Shown here: in pieces, positions 23,701-33,514 of the stretch
Numbering within the stretch: the stretch's first letter is position 1
Layout of the letters: the number at the start of each line of letters is the position of its first letter
Assembly (NCBI RefSeq): GCF_932526225.1
Contig: NC_064039.1
Location: 2,380,001-2,444,000, forward strand
DNA from: Nematostella vectensis
Lineage: Eukaryota; Cnidaria; Anthozoa; Actiniaria; Edwardsiidae
Reading direction: 5' to 3'
DNA length: 64,000 nt
Made by a program: the position numbers and the translations under genes
Notes under the pieces: model-generated
Databases searched by the model: none
What the model saw: the letters and a program-made list of their open reading frames with translations, nothing else
What the model was told of the DNA's origin: nothing

Positions 23701-23949
23701 GGGAGGAAAGAAGTTTTGTTTGAAATTGGAGTTAGGAAATAGATAGTTTTGTTAGGGATATGCAAAGATTTTTACCATCGCATGAGTAGCAGGCCTGTGT
23801 TTCAGTTGTTGGCAGGTTCAGCGCCGTGCAGTCTTTCCCTCCACATCTCGGTTTGGGGTTGGTACAGCTGCGATGTCTTCTTTGTTGTCCATCGGCACAG
23901 AGCTTGTCACACTTGTCCCAAGAACTCCACTCAGATAGACCGCCATGAA
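8446..23949 (-). CDS. TSP1 - lectin-like - F-type lectin x2 - Ig - D8C - PAN, E35-E46
   Basis: Twelve exons in one frame, ending in TGA at 8446. Modules follow in the order named and all are extracellular types. Likely a secreted adhesion or recognition protein, or the C-terminal half of the giant ADAM fusion. E35 begins at an acceptor (23949) with canonical TSP1 entry VHGGLSEWSSW, but the same frame reads upstream to an ATG at 23992 giving MTAIMASLTVALAIVHGG, a good signal peptide. A separate gene starting at 23992 is therefore a serious alternative. No membrane anchor was seen. Introns carry large arrays, notably the 8-kb intron 13788-21799. Confidence 0.75.
9259..9904 (-). other. E44-E45: D8C (uromodulin/GP2-like) module
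   Basis: Exons 9762-9904 and 9259-9487. E45 is clear: IPESCIPINRCSTKATGWM, QPHPDARDGVVQRTVCFHW, GDCCHYQVSIMVRGCLGYYV, YKL, KYC. E44 (KWRKFQMDDLSPMQ before the junction) takes the place of the usual WYRF...MP segment; its frame and acceptor (long pyrimidine tract at 9905-9925) fit, but similarity is weak. D8C modules occur in secreted glycan-rich proteins. Confidence 0.78.
9960..10015. repeat. Partial duplicate of the Ig exon end
   Basis: Reads SKHGSDFYLFPVGLR on the minus strand, a copy of the last about 45 bases of E43 (NKHGSDFYQFPVELR), about 125 bases downstream in the intron. It lacks a good donor. Confidence 0.8.
10090..10359 (-). other. E43: immunoglobulin-like domain
   Basis: Single phase 1-1 exon: SINLTCPEHYGFPVPDVAWV, NGKVYQNSTS, LTWECIVSNKHGSDFYQFPV. 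It has the two Ig cysteines, the core tryptophan and the usual C-x-x-x-N-x-x-G end, with two N-glycosylation sequons in NQS and NST. Confidence 0.85.
11178..11585. mobile_element. MITE-like element, copy B (ATTTTCGCGA family)
   Basis: Begins GTTATATACCTTACTATACT and ends AAGTGTAATAACTAGGTA, with TTTTCGCGA motifs in inverted orientation at both ends. The interior matches copy A at 6085-6425. It lies in the intron between E41 and E42. Confidence 0.72.
11590..11965. repeat. About 44-bp tandem repeat, 9 copies, built from the E41 exon end and its 5' splice site
   Basis: Unit on the plus strand: ACTCACCAACTCTGATCTCA plus GCGTTATG-TCTGTCTCATACC. On the gene strand this is the last about 25 bases of E41 with G|GTGAGT. 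The real exon end is the highest copy (11941-11965); five of the eight downstream copies keep GGTGAGT or GTGAGT. Confidence 0.92.
12420..12790. repeat. About 122-bp unit in 3 copies, spanning the E40 exon end and donor
   Basis: Copy 1 (12665-12785) is the real end of E40 with its donor. Copies 2 (12545-12665) and 3 (12420-12540) repeat the reading NSRLEICKVKVDLNP and NGREEICKVMVNLNP and keep donors GTAAGCAAG and GTGAGCAAA. The copies are diverged, so they are not recent. Confidence 0.88.
12696..13787 (-). other. E39-E40: F-type lectin (FTP/fucolectin-like) domain 1
   Basis: Exons 13527-13787 and 12696-12878. Seen: NLALRQPTASLNSWNN, ATDGN, GGWWRVDLGRTYVVDEV, SRTDGFPERANGLEVRVG, then GDSLDKNGTENAICG, IYCRPGLRGRYVVLYIP, EICEVKV. 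This fits the eel-fucolectin/tachylectin-4 family. The fucose motif R-x-D-x4-R is present (RTDGFPER), but the partner histidine is replaced (CSAT where CTHT is usual). The intron is mostly a GATGGT array. Confidence 0.87.
13062..13512. repeat. GATGGT hexanucleotide microsatellite in two blocks
   Basis: Two long TGATGG arrays separated by a GATGATGAGAATGACGACGA-type spacer that also ends the second block, so the whole is a two-fold higher-order repeat. It starts 15 bases into the intron after the E39 donor. Confidence 0.97.
14097..14720. repeat. 27/30-bp CT-rich minisatellite, about 21 copies
   Basis: Unit CTCCTCCAACTCCCACTCTT plus CCTGCTCACT, with a 27-bp variant. It lies in the E38/E39 intron about 300 bp upstream of E39. 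On the gene strand it is purine-rich. Confidence 0.95.
15060..19200. other. AT-rich intron DNA of the E38/E39 intron
   Basis: Mostly AT-rich sequence with a GT run and a long G tract at 15460-15507. A minus-strand frame at 18741-19010 (89 aa, lysine/glutamate-rich, MKALNFSKMRLTPGCNQ...) is not recognised; the reading extends upstream only after a stop and may be a transposon or pseudogene relic. No module exon was found. Confidence 0.45.
19448..20460. repeat. 14-bp minisatellite, about 70 copies
   Basis: Unit CCCATGTGTCCTAC / CCCATGTGTCCCAC. Three plus-strand frames stay open over about 1 kb; these are array artefacts. It lies in the 8-kb intron between E38 and E39. A lone relic (CCCATGTGTCCCACCCC) occurs at 20922. 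Confidence 0.97.
21315..21402. repeat. 22-23-bp tandem repeat, 4 copies
   Basis: Unit ATCCGATAAAATGACGATCT plus TT; the last copy is diverged. Intronic. Confidence 0.9.
21800..23415 (-). other. E36-E38: second lectin-like cysteine-rich module (same family as C2-C3)
   Basis: Exons 23212-23415, 22170-22248, 21800-21939. Seen: YCIMPKSADC, CTAKYMNFVIDSDGIIYHRC, SGKVVCPEG, KKLVLKDSC, then SKSLQNIRNSYCVHPSGGYA and CNEDRLQLDFFKL. The second half, C-[IV]HPxGGYxG...C--xRLxLxF, resembles ricin-B-like repeats in cnidarian PKD1-type proteins. The family name is my inference and the function is unknown. Here the module is followed by F-type lectins, not by discoidin. Confidence 0.78.
22764..23009 (+). 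CDS. Small hypothetical protein nested antisense in the E36/E37 intron
   Basis: An 81-aa ATG-started frame (MAESKKKNPLNTILGISISR...) on the opposite strand to its host, with an AATAAA at 23037-23042, 28 bases after the stop. Composition looks protein-like (mixed charged and hydrophobic residues, no repeats). I do not recognise it. It could be an intronless nested gene, a decayed retrocopy or chance; no homologue comes to mind. Confidence 0.35.
   Translation: MAESKKKNPLNTILGISISRKLINIEKLMTEIEGSIEISYVTKLSIMAQEQEPFSITARLTFERDNEIIWFQYTGPVSVVG
23430..23625. repeat. Tandem duplication over the E36 acceptor
   Basis: A 63-65-bp unit (GATATAATCGGCGTAGACAT ... GAGCTTGCACTCTGGCA) occurs twice. Beyond it, at 23565-23620, a copy of the first about 50 bp of E36 with its own acceptor (CTGCAG|AGAGTCC) lies upstream of the real one. 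Confidence 0.85.
23776..23949 (-). other. E35: second thrombospondin type 1 repeat
   Basis: Phase 1-1 exon: HGGLSEWSSWDKCDKLC, QQRRHRSCTNP, GGKDCTALNL, ETQACYSC. The ATG at 23992 lies upstream in frame with a signal-like hydrophobic run. Confidence 0.88.
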
Positions 23950-24005
23950 CTATAGCAAGCGCGACAGTCAATGATGCCATAATTGCTGTCATGCCTTAAA
24001 CCACT

Positions 24006-24545
24006 CATATGTTCTTACAATTATTCTACTCGTGACAATACATATATGGTGTTACAATTATGTCTTTCGTGACAATATATATTATATGGTGTTACAATTA
24101 TTCTACTCGTGATAATACATATATGGTGTTACAATTATGTCTTTCGTGACAATATATATTATATGGTGTTAAAATTATTCTACTCGTGACAATACATATA
24201 TGGTGTTACAATTATGTCTTTCGTGACAATATATATTATATGGTGTTAAAATTATTCTACTCGTGACAATACATATATGGTGTTACAATTATGTCTTTCG
24301 TGACAATATATATTATATGGTGTTAAAATTATTCTACTCGTGACAATACATATATGGTGTTACAATTATGTCTTTCGTGACAATATATATTATATGGTGT
24401 TAAAATTATTCTACTCGTGACAATACATATATGGTGTTACAATTATGTCTCGCGTGACAATATATATTATATGGTGTTAAAATTATGTCTCGCGTGACAA
24501 TACATATATGGTGTAACAATTTTGTCTCGCGTGACAATACATACA
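24006..24545. repeat. 77-bp tandem repeat, about 6-7 copies
   Basis: Composite unit of two related halves: GACAATACATATATGGTGTT with ACAATTATGTCTTTCGTG, and GACAATATATATTATATGGT with TATTCTACTCGTG. It fills the DNA between E34 and E35, the place where separate genes would divide. Confidence 0.93.
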
Positions 24546-24739
24546 TTACTAAACAGATAAGGCCATGAAGAAATCATTAGGCGGTTAAGGGAGAAGGATA
24601 GGATATGTAAGAAAAAATAGGATAGGATATGTAAGAAAAAATCACAGAAGTGAAATCAAAACAGAAAAACAAAAACCATTCCAAAGTCTCGATTGTCCGC
24701 TTCCTACTTCACCGCTCCTTTAAATTCAACACTTCTTAC

Positions 24740-27700
24740 CAGGCTGCCTGTTAGCATCGCAGTCATCCTCATTCACCCAGTACCATATCACTCCAGGGTC
24801 GAGCATGTCACCATATCTCATCCACTGAGCAGGGAAATGATCAATTCCGCCCCAGATAATAGACCCTGTGGGGTAGTTAATCGGGTCCGTCGCGGCGGTC
24901 AAAAGAGCTTTGTTTTCTATGCCATCCGAATAGAACCACGGCATTCGGTCATTGATCCCTTTCCACCACACGGGCTCCCACGCATCAAATCGCTTCACCA
25001 GTTGGACATTTGTTTGGCTATTGTCTAATGACATGAAGCTGCAGACATTAAGTATCGTGGGTTGTTAGCATCCCTTTGTTCTCATATAAACTTAAGGCGC
25101 CTTCACACGTACGTTTTTTATCTTGCGACGCAAAAAAATAATTGCACGCGCATTTTTTTTTTGCTTGTGTCACCCCTTTTGCAACTTGTTTGGATTTCTC
25201 AAAGTCACACGAAAAGTAGAACGCTCTTGTACTTTCTGCAACAAATTGTTTCAATTCGCAGGAAAAACTTCACGTGTAACAGGGCGCGTGCGACCTGCAA
25301 CATTTTTTTGGCAAGACAAGTCTACGTGTGACAGGGCCTTTATTCGTGACAATTTTTGCGGGGATCTGAATTTCGCGTTTGTTTGGTACATTTTTCTGAT
25401 GTCTGATGAGAATTTCGAGTTTGCTGAATAATTTGGGATAAATAGCAGCAAATCGTCTATTTATATGAAGGAAAACAACGAAACGCAGAGAAAGCATTTG
25501 CTTACCTAATTTATCTACATCTAACAAAGAGTTCTTTGTAGCGAATACATCTTACCGTCAGGAGGATTTTAAGCGAAAGGAGACGTATCTACGATTAATT
25601 CGAGTTGAAAACGACGTGTCAATTGGGACTCAATTGAAAGATTGTTGGCTAAAACTCGTAGGTCTTTCATTCAGGCACTGGAGGTTATGCATTTCTGACG
25701 AATAAAAGCGTTGTGTGGGAATACAAAATGTTTTTAGGTTCGGTAAAGGTAAACGAAGTGTCCGCGGAAACAAATATATTGCCACAACGCAATTTTCACT
25801 ACATGTACAAACTATATATCAAACTAGAAGTTCTCACGGAGAAGTGAAGTGCTCTAGCGTATTGGTACGTACAAGGGAGACTAATGTTAGCTTGAGTTAA
25901 TCTACAGTCCTTGACCTCCCTTGATAAATTACAAAAAAAATATATCCTAATAACAACAGGGCATGACAGTCACCCAGAAAAGAGAAAAGGACCGCAATAA
26001 AATTCAGAAAATTTGAGAAAAAAGGGGCTCCCCCTCTCTGTTTTGTCCGGCAGGCTGCAGCACCGAGAAGCTCTGGGGCTGGGGGAACGATATATACGGT
26101 CGAGAATGATAAATTCAGGGTCACTGAGCAGCTTTGGATAACCCCCAAATCAGTACAGGCATCGTTAACAATGTCAGTAAATTTAAAATGATAAAAATTG
26201 TCTTCAGGAAGGATATATTTCGTTTTCCATATGCCATTCTCTTTGTTATTTCGCACAAATCATATGCTTGGGCTACATGTGGTCAGCTTGAAGTTGTCTT
26301 TGGGAAAACCCAAACCCGACCCATCCTCGTTCTCAGGGTTCCACCCTCCCCTACCCCCAGGGGCAAGGGGGATATGAGGGGAAGACCCTGGGCCCGAGGA
26401 TGAACCCTAAAGTTTTCACTTCTGCCTAAACCATGCAATGTCATATTTTTACAAATCGAATGTTCATAGCTTCCAATCAAGGAGTTTTTGTGATTGTTGA
26501 TTTATAACTTGTCTATGATTGTCAATAAAAACAGTGTTACATGCTGTACATAATTTTGCAGTTGGCACAGCATTCTAAATAGTAGTTTAGCTTGCGGAAT
26601 GGAGATGATGCAGAATTTCTAAGATCTAAAGTATCTTTACTATCACTTTGACTGATAATGTAACACCCTTGTTTATCACTGTTTATACATTGAAGACATC
26701 ATTTCTCAATCTCACTTTTCCAGCAATGTTTCAGCTTGCTGTAGTTCACTTCCACATGGCCACGCTCTTGTTTGAAGGACTTTGAAGTTTTTCTCTCACA
26801 TGATTAGTCTTGTGTTTGATATAATTTATCTCCTAGACCATCACCATGCAATGTCATATTTTTACAGATCAAATGTTCATAGTTTCCAATCCTGGCAAGG
26901 AGTTTTTGTGACTGCTCATTTCAATGATGTTATGTATGCTGTACATAATCTTCCAGCTTGCTGTAGTTCGCTTCCACATGACCACACCTTTTGAAGGACT
27001 TATTATTTTTTCCTCACCCTGGTCATGAGTTCTTTTATTTGCTGGTTGTTGTAGTTCAGAAGAAACTTCAGTTTTTGGTGTATTAATTTCTTTTGTGATT
27101 TTCCATTAACTTATATTTCAAGATTGCAGCTGTAAATAGAAAGAAATAATGTTTGATATAATTGTATATTTTACAGGTACATTCTGTTAATGTACTAACC
27201 TGAATATCTCTAATATGATATAGGGCCAAGTCAAAACTCAGCTTAGGAGCTTTGTATATCCTTTGCCTATTCCATGCAAACTTAACTTTAAAAAACCCGG
27301 TCAGTTAGCTGTTGGTAGGTCGTTGGTATGACAGTTTCTGCTTGTTTAGTAAGCTTCTATTCACAACTTTGTAATTGGTTTTAAATTCAACAAAATTAAG
27401 ATTAGATATTTCTGGTGACTTGTCATAGCCAGTGCGATTGGCATAAACATCAAGAGGGAAGTTCTCGGAGCACATAAGTACCATTTGGCTCAGCAGAAAA
27501 AAAGTCGAGTTGTCACCCTTTCTGTACTCTGAAAGAGAGCAGTAGACACGCTTCGAATGCCGTTATAAATAAAACCGATCAAATGTCGGGTATTAGTTTT
27601 CACACTTACCAAATAATCTTGTAATTTCGCCATGTTTGTGTAGTCAAAGAAGCCTTGATCATCGGAAAATTTCGCTAAATGAAGACGTGCCGCGAGCCAC

Positions 27701-30700
27701 GCTACACTGATTTCAACAGGGAGCTCAAAACTGTCCACAAATGCCGTCCGTTCGCCCAAATGAATCGAGTATGAACACGCATAGAATAATAATTGTTCAT
27801 GGGGGGAGGGGATGGGAGGATTTCACTTCCAAGATGGCGACTGTAGCCACAGGGAGCCCAAAACTGTCTTCAGATGCCGTCCGTTCGCCCAGAATCGAGT
27901 ATGAACATAGTGAGCTCTGCGAGATTAGTTTTGCTCTCGCTCGCTAGCGCTCGCTCGAGATAAAAGACCGAATTATCTCCTGCAAGTTTTATTTTTGCAA
28001 TAGCTAATTCCGTGTTTAAGTTTTGAGGCCTCAAACTCAAAAGTACGGAGTTTACTCTAGAGCGTAATGCACCTTCGCGTTATTGAATATGCACTTGCAC
28101 GTAATTGCATCTCAATGACAGATAGATGATCTACCAAAGTGTGTGAGGACTTTTTGTTGTTTGACACTGTCAACGAATCAAAGTTGTAACTCTCATTTCT
28201 GGCGAAATTTGGACACGAAAAGTGCAATAATAGCGATCTTCAGCCGAAAATCAAAAATTCCTCACACACTTTATGATATGGCATAATTATATCAGATCCC
28301 GAAAATTTGAAGGCGATATCTTAAAACCCGTCGCGAGGTAACCCGACAAGCTCGAGTTCTCGCCTCAAAATAATACGCTAGAAAAGTCAAAGATTTGTCG
28401 TGAATTCACGGTCAACAGTCACCGGAAACAGAAAAAGCCCAGATTAGCCGTCTTAGATGCGATTTATGGAAACATTTTTTTTTTGCAAAAATAAAGTTTT
28501 TAAACTTGTTTTTTAGTTCTTATACTTAGTAGGGGGAGAGAAGTCATATATTCTGTTACGAAAACCCCCCAAAATCGTATATTATACATAAATATGACAA
28601 CAAGTCATGTTCTAAGTTTTAAGGCAATTTTATTGGCAATGTTTCACAAAAAATCGCGACTTCAATCCACTCGTTTTACCCCTAAGAATAACAGCCGATT
28701 CCAAGCTACGAACAAGCTTCAAAACCATTGCCTGGGCTACCTGTGGTTTAAGCTGGTTATGCAGGTAGATTACAAGAGTGCTTTGTCGTTTTCCTTCGTA
28801 TGAAGAGACGATTTGCTGCTTTTTCTATCCCAAATAAACTTTCAGCAAACTTGAAATTGTCGCGCGCGTTGCAAAATCATTATGGCGGAAAATTGTCAAA
28901 ACACAGGGAGTTTGAAGTCGATTTTTCGTAAAGTCAATGATTCTAGATAAAATAACAAATAAAATGCCGTTTTAAGGTAAAGATCTATAACTTCGGGAGT
29001 AAAAATCCAGTTTTCGATGGTCATTTTACAAATCAACTTACTATTTCGAGATTTGGAGGTGAGCGGGCCGGTATCGCGGGGTCCGGATCGTAGGATACCG
29101 GACCTCACGAGAGCCAATCAGAGCGCGCGATTTGATGGATACCGGACCCCGAAAAAAAATAAAATTTGATATTATGTAGTTTAGAACGCATCACTACTAA
29201 AAGAGCAATATTATTCCTTGGAAATATCGAAAACAATCGAGTGTCAATTTCTAACTTACTTTTCCAAGGAATCTATTCGGTTGTCCGCTTGTCATGTAAG
29301 ACATCAAGGGAGACTGACCTCAGATACGCAAAATGAAGCAGTGGTTTGCAACTACAGTTTTTTTTAGAATTTGAACCAAACCACCAAAACGGCTCGCCTA
29401 TTATTAATATCTTATTTCTATTTCAGAATTTGCAAAATAGAAGCATTGGTAATTATGTTCTTCAAAGATAATTTGAAGGGGCTACTAAACGGGCATAAAT
29501 TTGAAAGAATTTTTTAAACAATTACCCGCGAGAGGCCTTAATGTAATAACACGTTAACGGTAGTTATTGGATTAAGCGGTGATACAGGAAATACACCCAA
29601 GTCCAGCCAAATTTTAAAAACATTCCGAGGCTCAGAAGCCTATTTTAGTTTAGTGGAATGTGTCCTAAAATGCAGAATCAAATTGTATTTACAATAATAA
29701 CCTTAAATATCATTTCTATTGATCATTTGTTTAATTATCTTCTAATTTTTCATTGGGTGCTATATTTCATATACTTAAAATTTAAGAACATTTTCAGCTT
29801 TAAAATATTCCAAAAATAAGAACGGCCCAGCCTCAACTTTAAATTAGACGGTCCTACAAAAAAAATGTATAGCCACTGCGAAAAAATAAATATATAGCTA
29901 AGTGTTGGTTCTTACTCGGTTAGAAATTTCAAAACCCGGGTCCGGTATTTCACCTCTCAGTTGATAACTTATTCTTCTATCACACAAACCTGTAATCCCT
30001 GGGTGCGACCCAGACCCCGCCCCAGTGCCCTCTCTGGTTGGCTTCTAGTTTGTACTCGAAGGTGGCATTGTTACCGAGGTCTCGAATCTTGTTCGCGTAT
30101 TGAAGGATGGAGTAATCGTCGTTTAACGAGGGTCGCATCTGGTTCCTGAGAAAAATGATTCCTTCAAATTAGATATTAAATTCATGTTTGGACCAGGAGG
30201 CCAGCATCTGGTCCTACTCCTCCATTTGTCAAAATATTTTTGGTGAAAAACTAATTAAGAGTATGGGTAACTGCCCCTCGAAACCGAACTCCTGTTACTT
30301 ACCAGCCAAAAACAAATACATGATTTTTTAAACCAGGGCTTGGATTCGATCCTAGGACACGGAAATACACCACACGGTTACAGTGTTGTCTCATCCATTG
30401 ACAGGCATTGGCTGTGCATATTTTTCTTTCTTCTTTAGTGGCCTCCGCAGTTGTCTAATATCTTACCTCATAGGGACCTGCTCACGCCTCCAGTTGTTGT
30501 GTCGACTGGTGACGAGGAGGGTGTAGGCACCAGGCTCCGACGTCATGTCGCAGTAGACAGGGAGGTACTGGGCGTGGCCCAGTAAGGTGGCCATGTAGTA
30601 CCCATCCTTGTAGGAGTTACCACTTCGTACACCATGCACTTTGATGTCGTTACACGATTTCCTTACATTTCAAACCAATTATTAATTTTATATGGCCAAT

Positions 30701-33514
30701 CTAAAACGCCCATCTTTCAATCAAACTCCAAGCTATAACTTGTCTTTGAGAGAGCGACTTAAAACGATTTTAAAAGGCGGACCTTTCTCGAAAAGCAAAA
30801 TAACACTATATTTTTGTTAGTTTTAGATAGCAAGGAAATAGAAATGTTTAAAACGATAATATTGCTCACTCTTTGCAAATCCTAATTCAAGGATTTTCAA
30901 ACCCAACACACACCCCTAACATTGGTCTTCATTTTGTACCAACCTGGACCCCTCTCTCATCCAGTACCAGACCACGCCCGTGCTTGGGTTGACTCCCGGG
31001 AGGTAGGATGCGGAGTGGCTAGCATCTGTGTTGTAGATCAGAGATCCGGAGGGATCACTTGTATTGGACGCACTGGTCAGGAACACATGCTCCGACAGGC
31101 CGAGTCTTGGCATCAACCGGCGCAGTTTGCTATCAGCTGGAAGGTTACCTAACTCTTTTACGAGTTCAACATTTGTCTGATTGTCACCAGTTGAGAGGAA
31201 TGAGTAGGATCTTGGTGCGTTCCAGATTCCGCCGAATGTGTTCTTGTTTTCGGCTTCAATTTTATACTGGAAGTAGTCCTGTTAAAGAGTAAGTGGTGTA
31301 AGAATCACATTCCTCCGATGTGCATCGTATTTGTCTCAAATCCCCCGAAATTACACTCCGTAAGGCTTAAATGATCAGACGCAGTCATCAAACAGATTGC
31401 CGAATAAACGTTAGTGCTAAATGCTTTTTCTCGATGATTGCAACATTTTTAGACAGGGTCGGCGGACGGGGAGCGGCAACTAGCAACTGGATCATCTAGC
31501 AAGTCAACCTCATGTTTGCAACATGTACATTTAAACAAGCTTTCGCACCTGGGAAGTATCGAAGTTCTTTATTGAGTCCGCAAATGCCAGTATTGAGTAG
31601 TCAGCGTTCAAAGATGGGTTGTTGGGATTCCTGTTTTTGACATTGTCCGCGCTCCAACCGGTGTGAGTCTTACTGGTGGCGACTAGTGTCCAGCCCCCGC
31701 CCTGAGATGTCAGGTCGCAGTACGCCTTGACCGGGCTCGCGCCAGGGGGTTCAATTGTGTAAACACCATCTGTGATCAGAAAAGCTTGTTTCTAGCAAAG
31801 GTGAGCTCAGAAAGTTGCTGATAATATTAGATATAGTGGCATAATTTTGGTTACCGATTAACCACCCTTTTATTATTATTTTTTTATTCAAACTTCTACT
31901 GCCACTAAAATAGAGAGACGTTCGAGGCTCTGGAACCAGGGTAGCAAACTTCTAAGGGCGCAAGGAAACTTCAAAAGAACAATAAATGCCTGAAGTCTGA
32001 TACTTTATAAACAATACTAGAAAGTGACACAGTACTTGAGTCAGTCGATGGCTTGCTTCTCGTTTCGATATTGTGCTTTAGGTAACAAATACATCTTTTG
32101 TTTGTGATAAATGCAATGAAGACGATATGCATGTCATAAACAAAAAAGTACGCAACGGGACGCACGATGAAACGCTGTCACGTCTTCTGTGCATCTATTA
32201 GAGGACAATCACCCCCAAAATTAGATCTATTTGTTTTATAAAGCAATTAAAATGTCTACATTATAGTTTTGGAAGCGCACGTGAATGCTGACGCCAAGCG
32301 TGTGTTTGTCCTCTAATAACACATGCACCCTTGACCAATCAGAGCGCACGATTTAAGCGTGTCGTTGTATAAGGTGAAGTGACGAATTGAAAGGCTAGCT
32401 ACTCACTTGCTGCAGGGACTGTTTGGAGCCCTCTCATCTGAACCTCCATACAGGAGCGGGGTAACCTGTAGTCTCCCTCTCTCATCCAGTACCAGATGTG
32501 CGATGGCTGCTCCTCCATCTGGTTACCCTGGATCCAAGGGGCAGGGTGGTAGTTATACACATCGCCTTGGTAACAGAAATCATAACTTTTATCATCACCC
32601 TTAATTGATAGGGTCGGGTGGTGGTTATACACATCGCCATTGTAACAGAAATCATAACTTTTATCATCACCCTCAATTCAGAGGGTCGGGTGGTGATTAT
32701 ACTCATTGCCTTGGTAACCGAAAATCAGATTTCTCTGTGCGACAACGTCTGTATTCTTGTAAGTACTCACGAAAATCCGAAAAGATAATTTGACTTTAAA
32801 ACAGTACCTGTGATGGATCCCCACCAATTACTCGTAGCACTTCTTGAGGTCGTCAGTTTGGCGCCAGAAATCCACGGCATTCGTTTCTCAATCCCTTTGT
32901 CGGAGTACACCCAGTTATCAAACTTTGTTTCCAGTTCCACGTTTGTCTGCCCATTGTCGGTAGCCGTGAATGTGTAGCTCCGCGGTGCTCGCCAGATTCC
33001 GCCCCAGCGACCTGTGCAATGGATTCATTGAAATGGCTATAACCTTTATTATCGCTTGATAAACTTTTTTATCTGTGACTTTTTAATCAAGGAGAAACAC
33101 TTTCTACGGTGAAATCTATATTATCAATTAAACCTTTCGCAAAAAATATAAACCTGCAAAAATAACAAGGTTGTTACGAGAAAAAGGCACCTCTATTTTG
33201 AGCCTCCAGACGGTACTCAAATTCTCCTCCAGCAATGTTTATCTGATTTTTAATGCTGTTTGCGTGCTGCAAAATAGAGTAATCACTCTTCAAACTCGGT
33301 GAGCCCTCGTTCCGCAGCCGGACATTGTCAGCGGTCCATGTATTGGTGTGACTGGTGACGAGTAGTGTCCAGCCCCCGCCGTCGCGCGTCATGTCGCAAT
33401 ACGCCATAACTGTTTGGTTCGAACTGCCTGGTGGGTAGATCTTATAAATGCCATCGCCGAGCTTGAGTCCGCATGCTGTGGCGACCTTTTGAAGATGTTT
33501 GCAAGACGTCGCAA
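24740..33514 (-). CDS. Three fibrinogen-related (skeletal-matrix-type) domains, E27-E34
   Basis: Eight exons encode three related about 200-aa units. Each unit runs: GxYxI-P-G start, YCDM/L, GGGWTLL-type motif, DNV-R-N, PSL-DYSIL, then W-GG-W-APR-Y, TNVEL, MPW and IWYWMRE near the end. This layout resembles fibrinogen-related proteins of coral skeletal organic matrix (USOMP5-like), named from memory of the family. Such domains usually bind carbohydrates or proteins outside the cell. The segment may be internal to the giant protein, or a separate gene starting at the ATG at 33563, whose 16 extra codons read as a hydrophobic leader. Reading E34 past its donor gives PGKKC-stop (TGA at 24726-24728), so a separate gene could also end here. 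Both readings are in frame. Confidence 0.75.
25094..25340. mobile_element. MITE-like element with about 20-bp terminal inverted repeats
   Basis: Left end AAGGCGCCTTCACACGTACG; right end, reverse complemented, AAGGCCCTGTCACACGTAGA. The roughly 247-bp interior has no coding capacity. It lies in the long intron of FReD3, just upstream of E34. Target duplication is unclear. Confidence 0.6.
26425..27000. repeat. Two diverged copies of an intronic repeat
   Basis: CATGCAATGTCATATTTTTAC, shortened here to its first bases CATGCAATGTCATATTTTTA, followed by AAATGTTCATAG-like and GGAGTTTTTGTGA motifs, occurs near 26435 and again near 26847; CAGCTTGCTGTAGTTC-CTTCCACATG also occurs near 26731 and 26955. 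This indicates an old local duplication. Nothing coding was seen. Confidence 0.6.
27700..27912. repeat. About 60-bp direct duplication in intron
   Basis: GGGAGCTCAAAACTGTC...GCCGTCCGTTCGCCC...CGAGTATGAACA at 27720-27777 recurs at 27851-27907. The flanking minus-strand open frame (27490-27759) starts at TTG and has a GTAAGTG at its middle. I do not call a gene. Confidence 0.6.
28000..29985. other. Intron of FReD3: nothing identifiable except GC-rich inverted motifs
   Basis: At 29070-29152 the sequences GCGGGGTCCGG and CCGGACCCCG are inverted, and GGATACCGG occurs twice, around CCAATCAGAGCGCGCGATTT; CCAATCAGAGCGCACGATTT recurs at 32336. This looks like remnants of one DNA-element family. No coding exon was seen. 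Confidence 0.45.
30944..31769 (-). other. E30-E31: fibrinogen-related domain 2
   Basis: Exons 31549-31769 and 30944-31278. Seen: NGVYTIEPPGASPVKAYCDL, QGGGWTLVATS, WSADNVKNRN, PSLNADYSIL, FGGIWNAPRSYSF, TNVELVKELGN, VVWYWMREGS. The second exon fuses what are two exons in domain 1. Confidence 0.85.
32190..32330. mobile_element. Small MITE-like element
   Basis: TATTAGAGGACAA at 32196-32208 is perfectly inverted as TTGTCCTCTAATA at 32306-32318, with matching GCAT/ATGC outside. It lies in the intron between E29 and E30. Confidence 0.6.
32407..33514 (-). other. E27-E29: fibrinogen-related domain 1
   Basis: Exons 33191-33514, 32808-33011, 32407-32565. Seen: SCKHL, GDGIYKIYPPG, AYCDMTRDGGGWTLLVTS, SLKSDYSIL, GRWGGIWRAPRSY, TNVELETKFDNW, KRMPW, PSHIWYWMREGD. 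The acceptor of E29 lies inside a three-copy tandem duplication. The ATG at 33563 sits 49 nt upstream in frame, allowing an alternative start. Confidence 0.85.
32548..32725. repeat. About 70-bp tandem duplication, 3 copies, over a 3' splice site
   Basis: The unit contains GGTGGTGGTTATACACATCG, GTAACAGAAATCATAAC and TTTTATCATCACCC. The lowest copy contains the real E29 acceptor and exon start. In the middle copy the AG is lost (AATG instead of CAAG). The top copy keeps CAAG. Confidence 0.85.

Larger units (their letters stand above)
24740..30661 (-). other. E32-E34: fibrinogen-related domain 3
   Basis: Exons 30467-30661, 29990-30145, 24740-25038; the last intron is 4.95 kb. Seen: SCNDIKVHGV, DGYYMATLLGH, VYCDMTSEPGAYTLLVTSR (the GGGWT motif is replaced by EPGAYT), PSLNDDYSILQYAN, GHWGGVWVAPRDY, TNVQLVKRFDAW, DRMPWFY, GVIWYWVNEDDC. 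Intron phases are 2-2, unlike domain 1 (1-1), so it is not a simple recent copy. Confidence 0.83.

Noticed and set aside
27490..27759. Minus-strand 89-codon frame in the FReD3 intron
   Set aside because: Begins at TTG, contains a donor-like GTAAGTG mid-frame and overlaps a direct duplication. Not recognisable as a protein.
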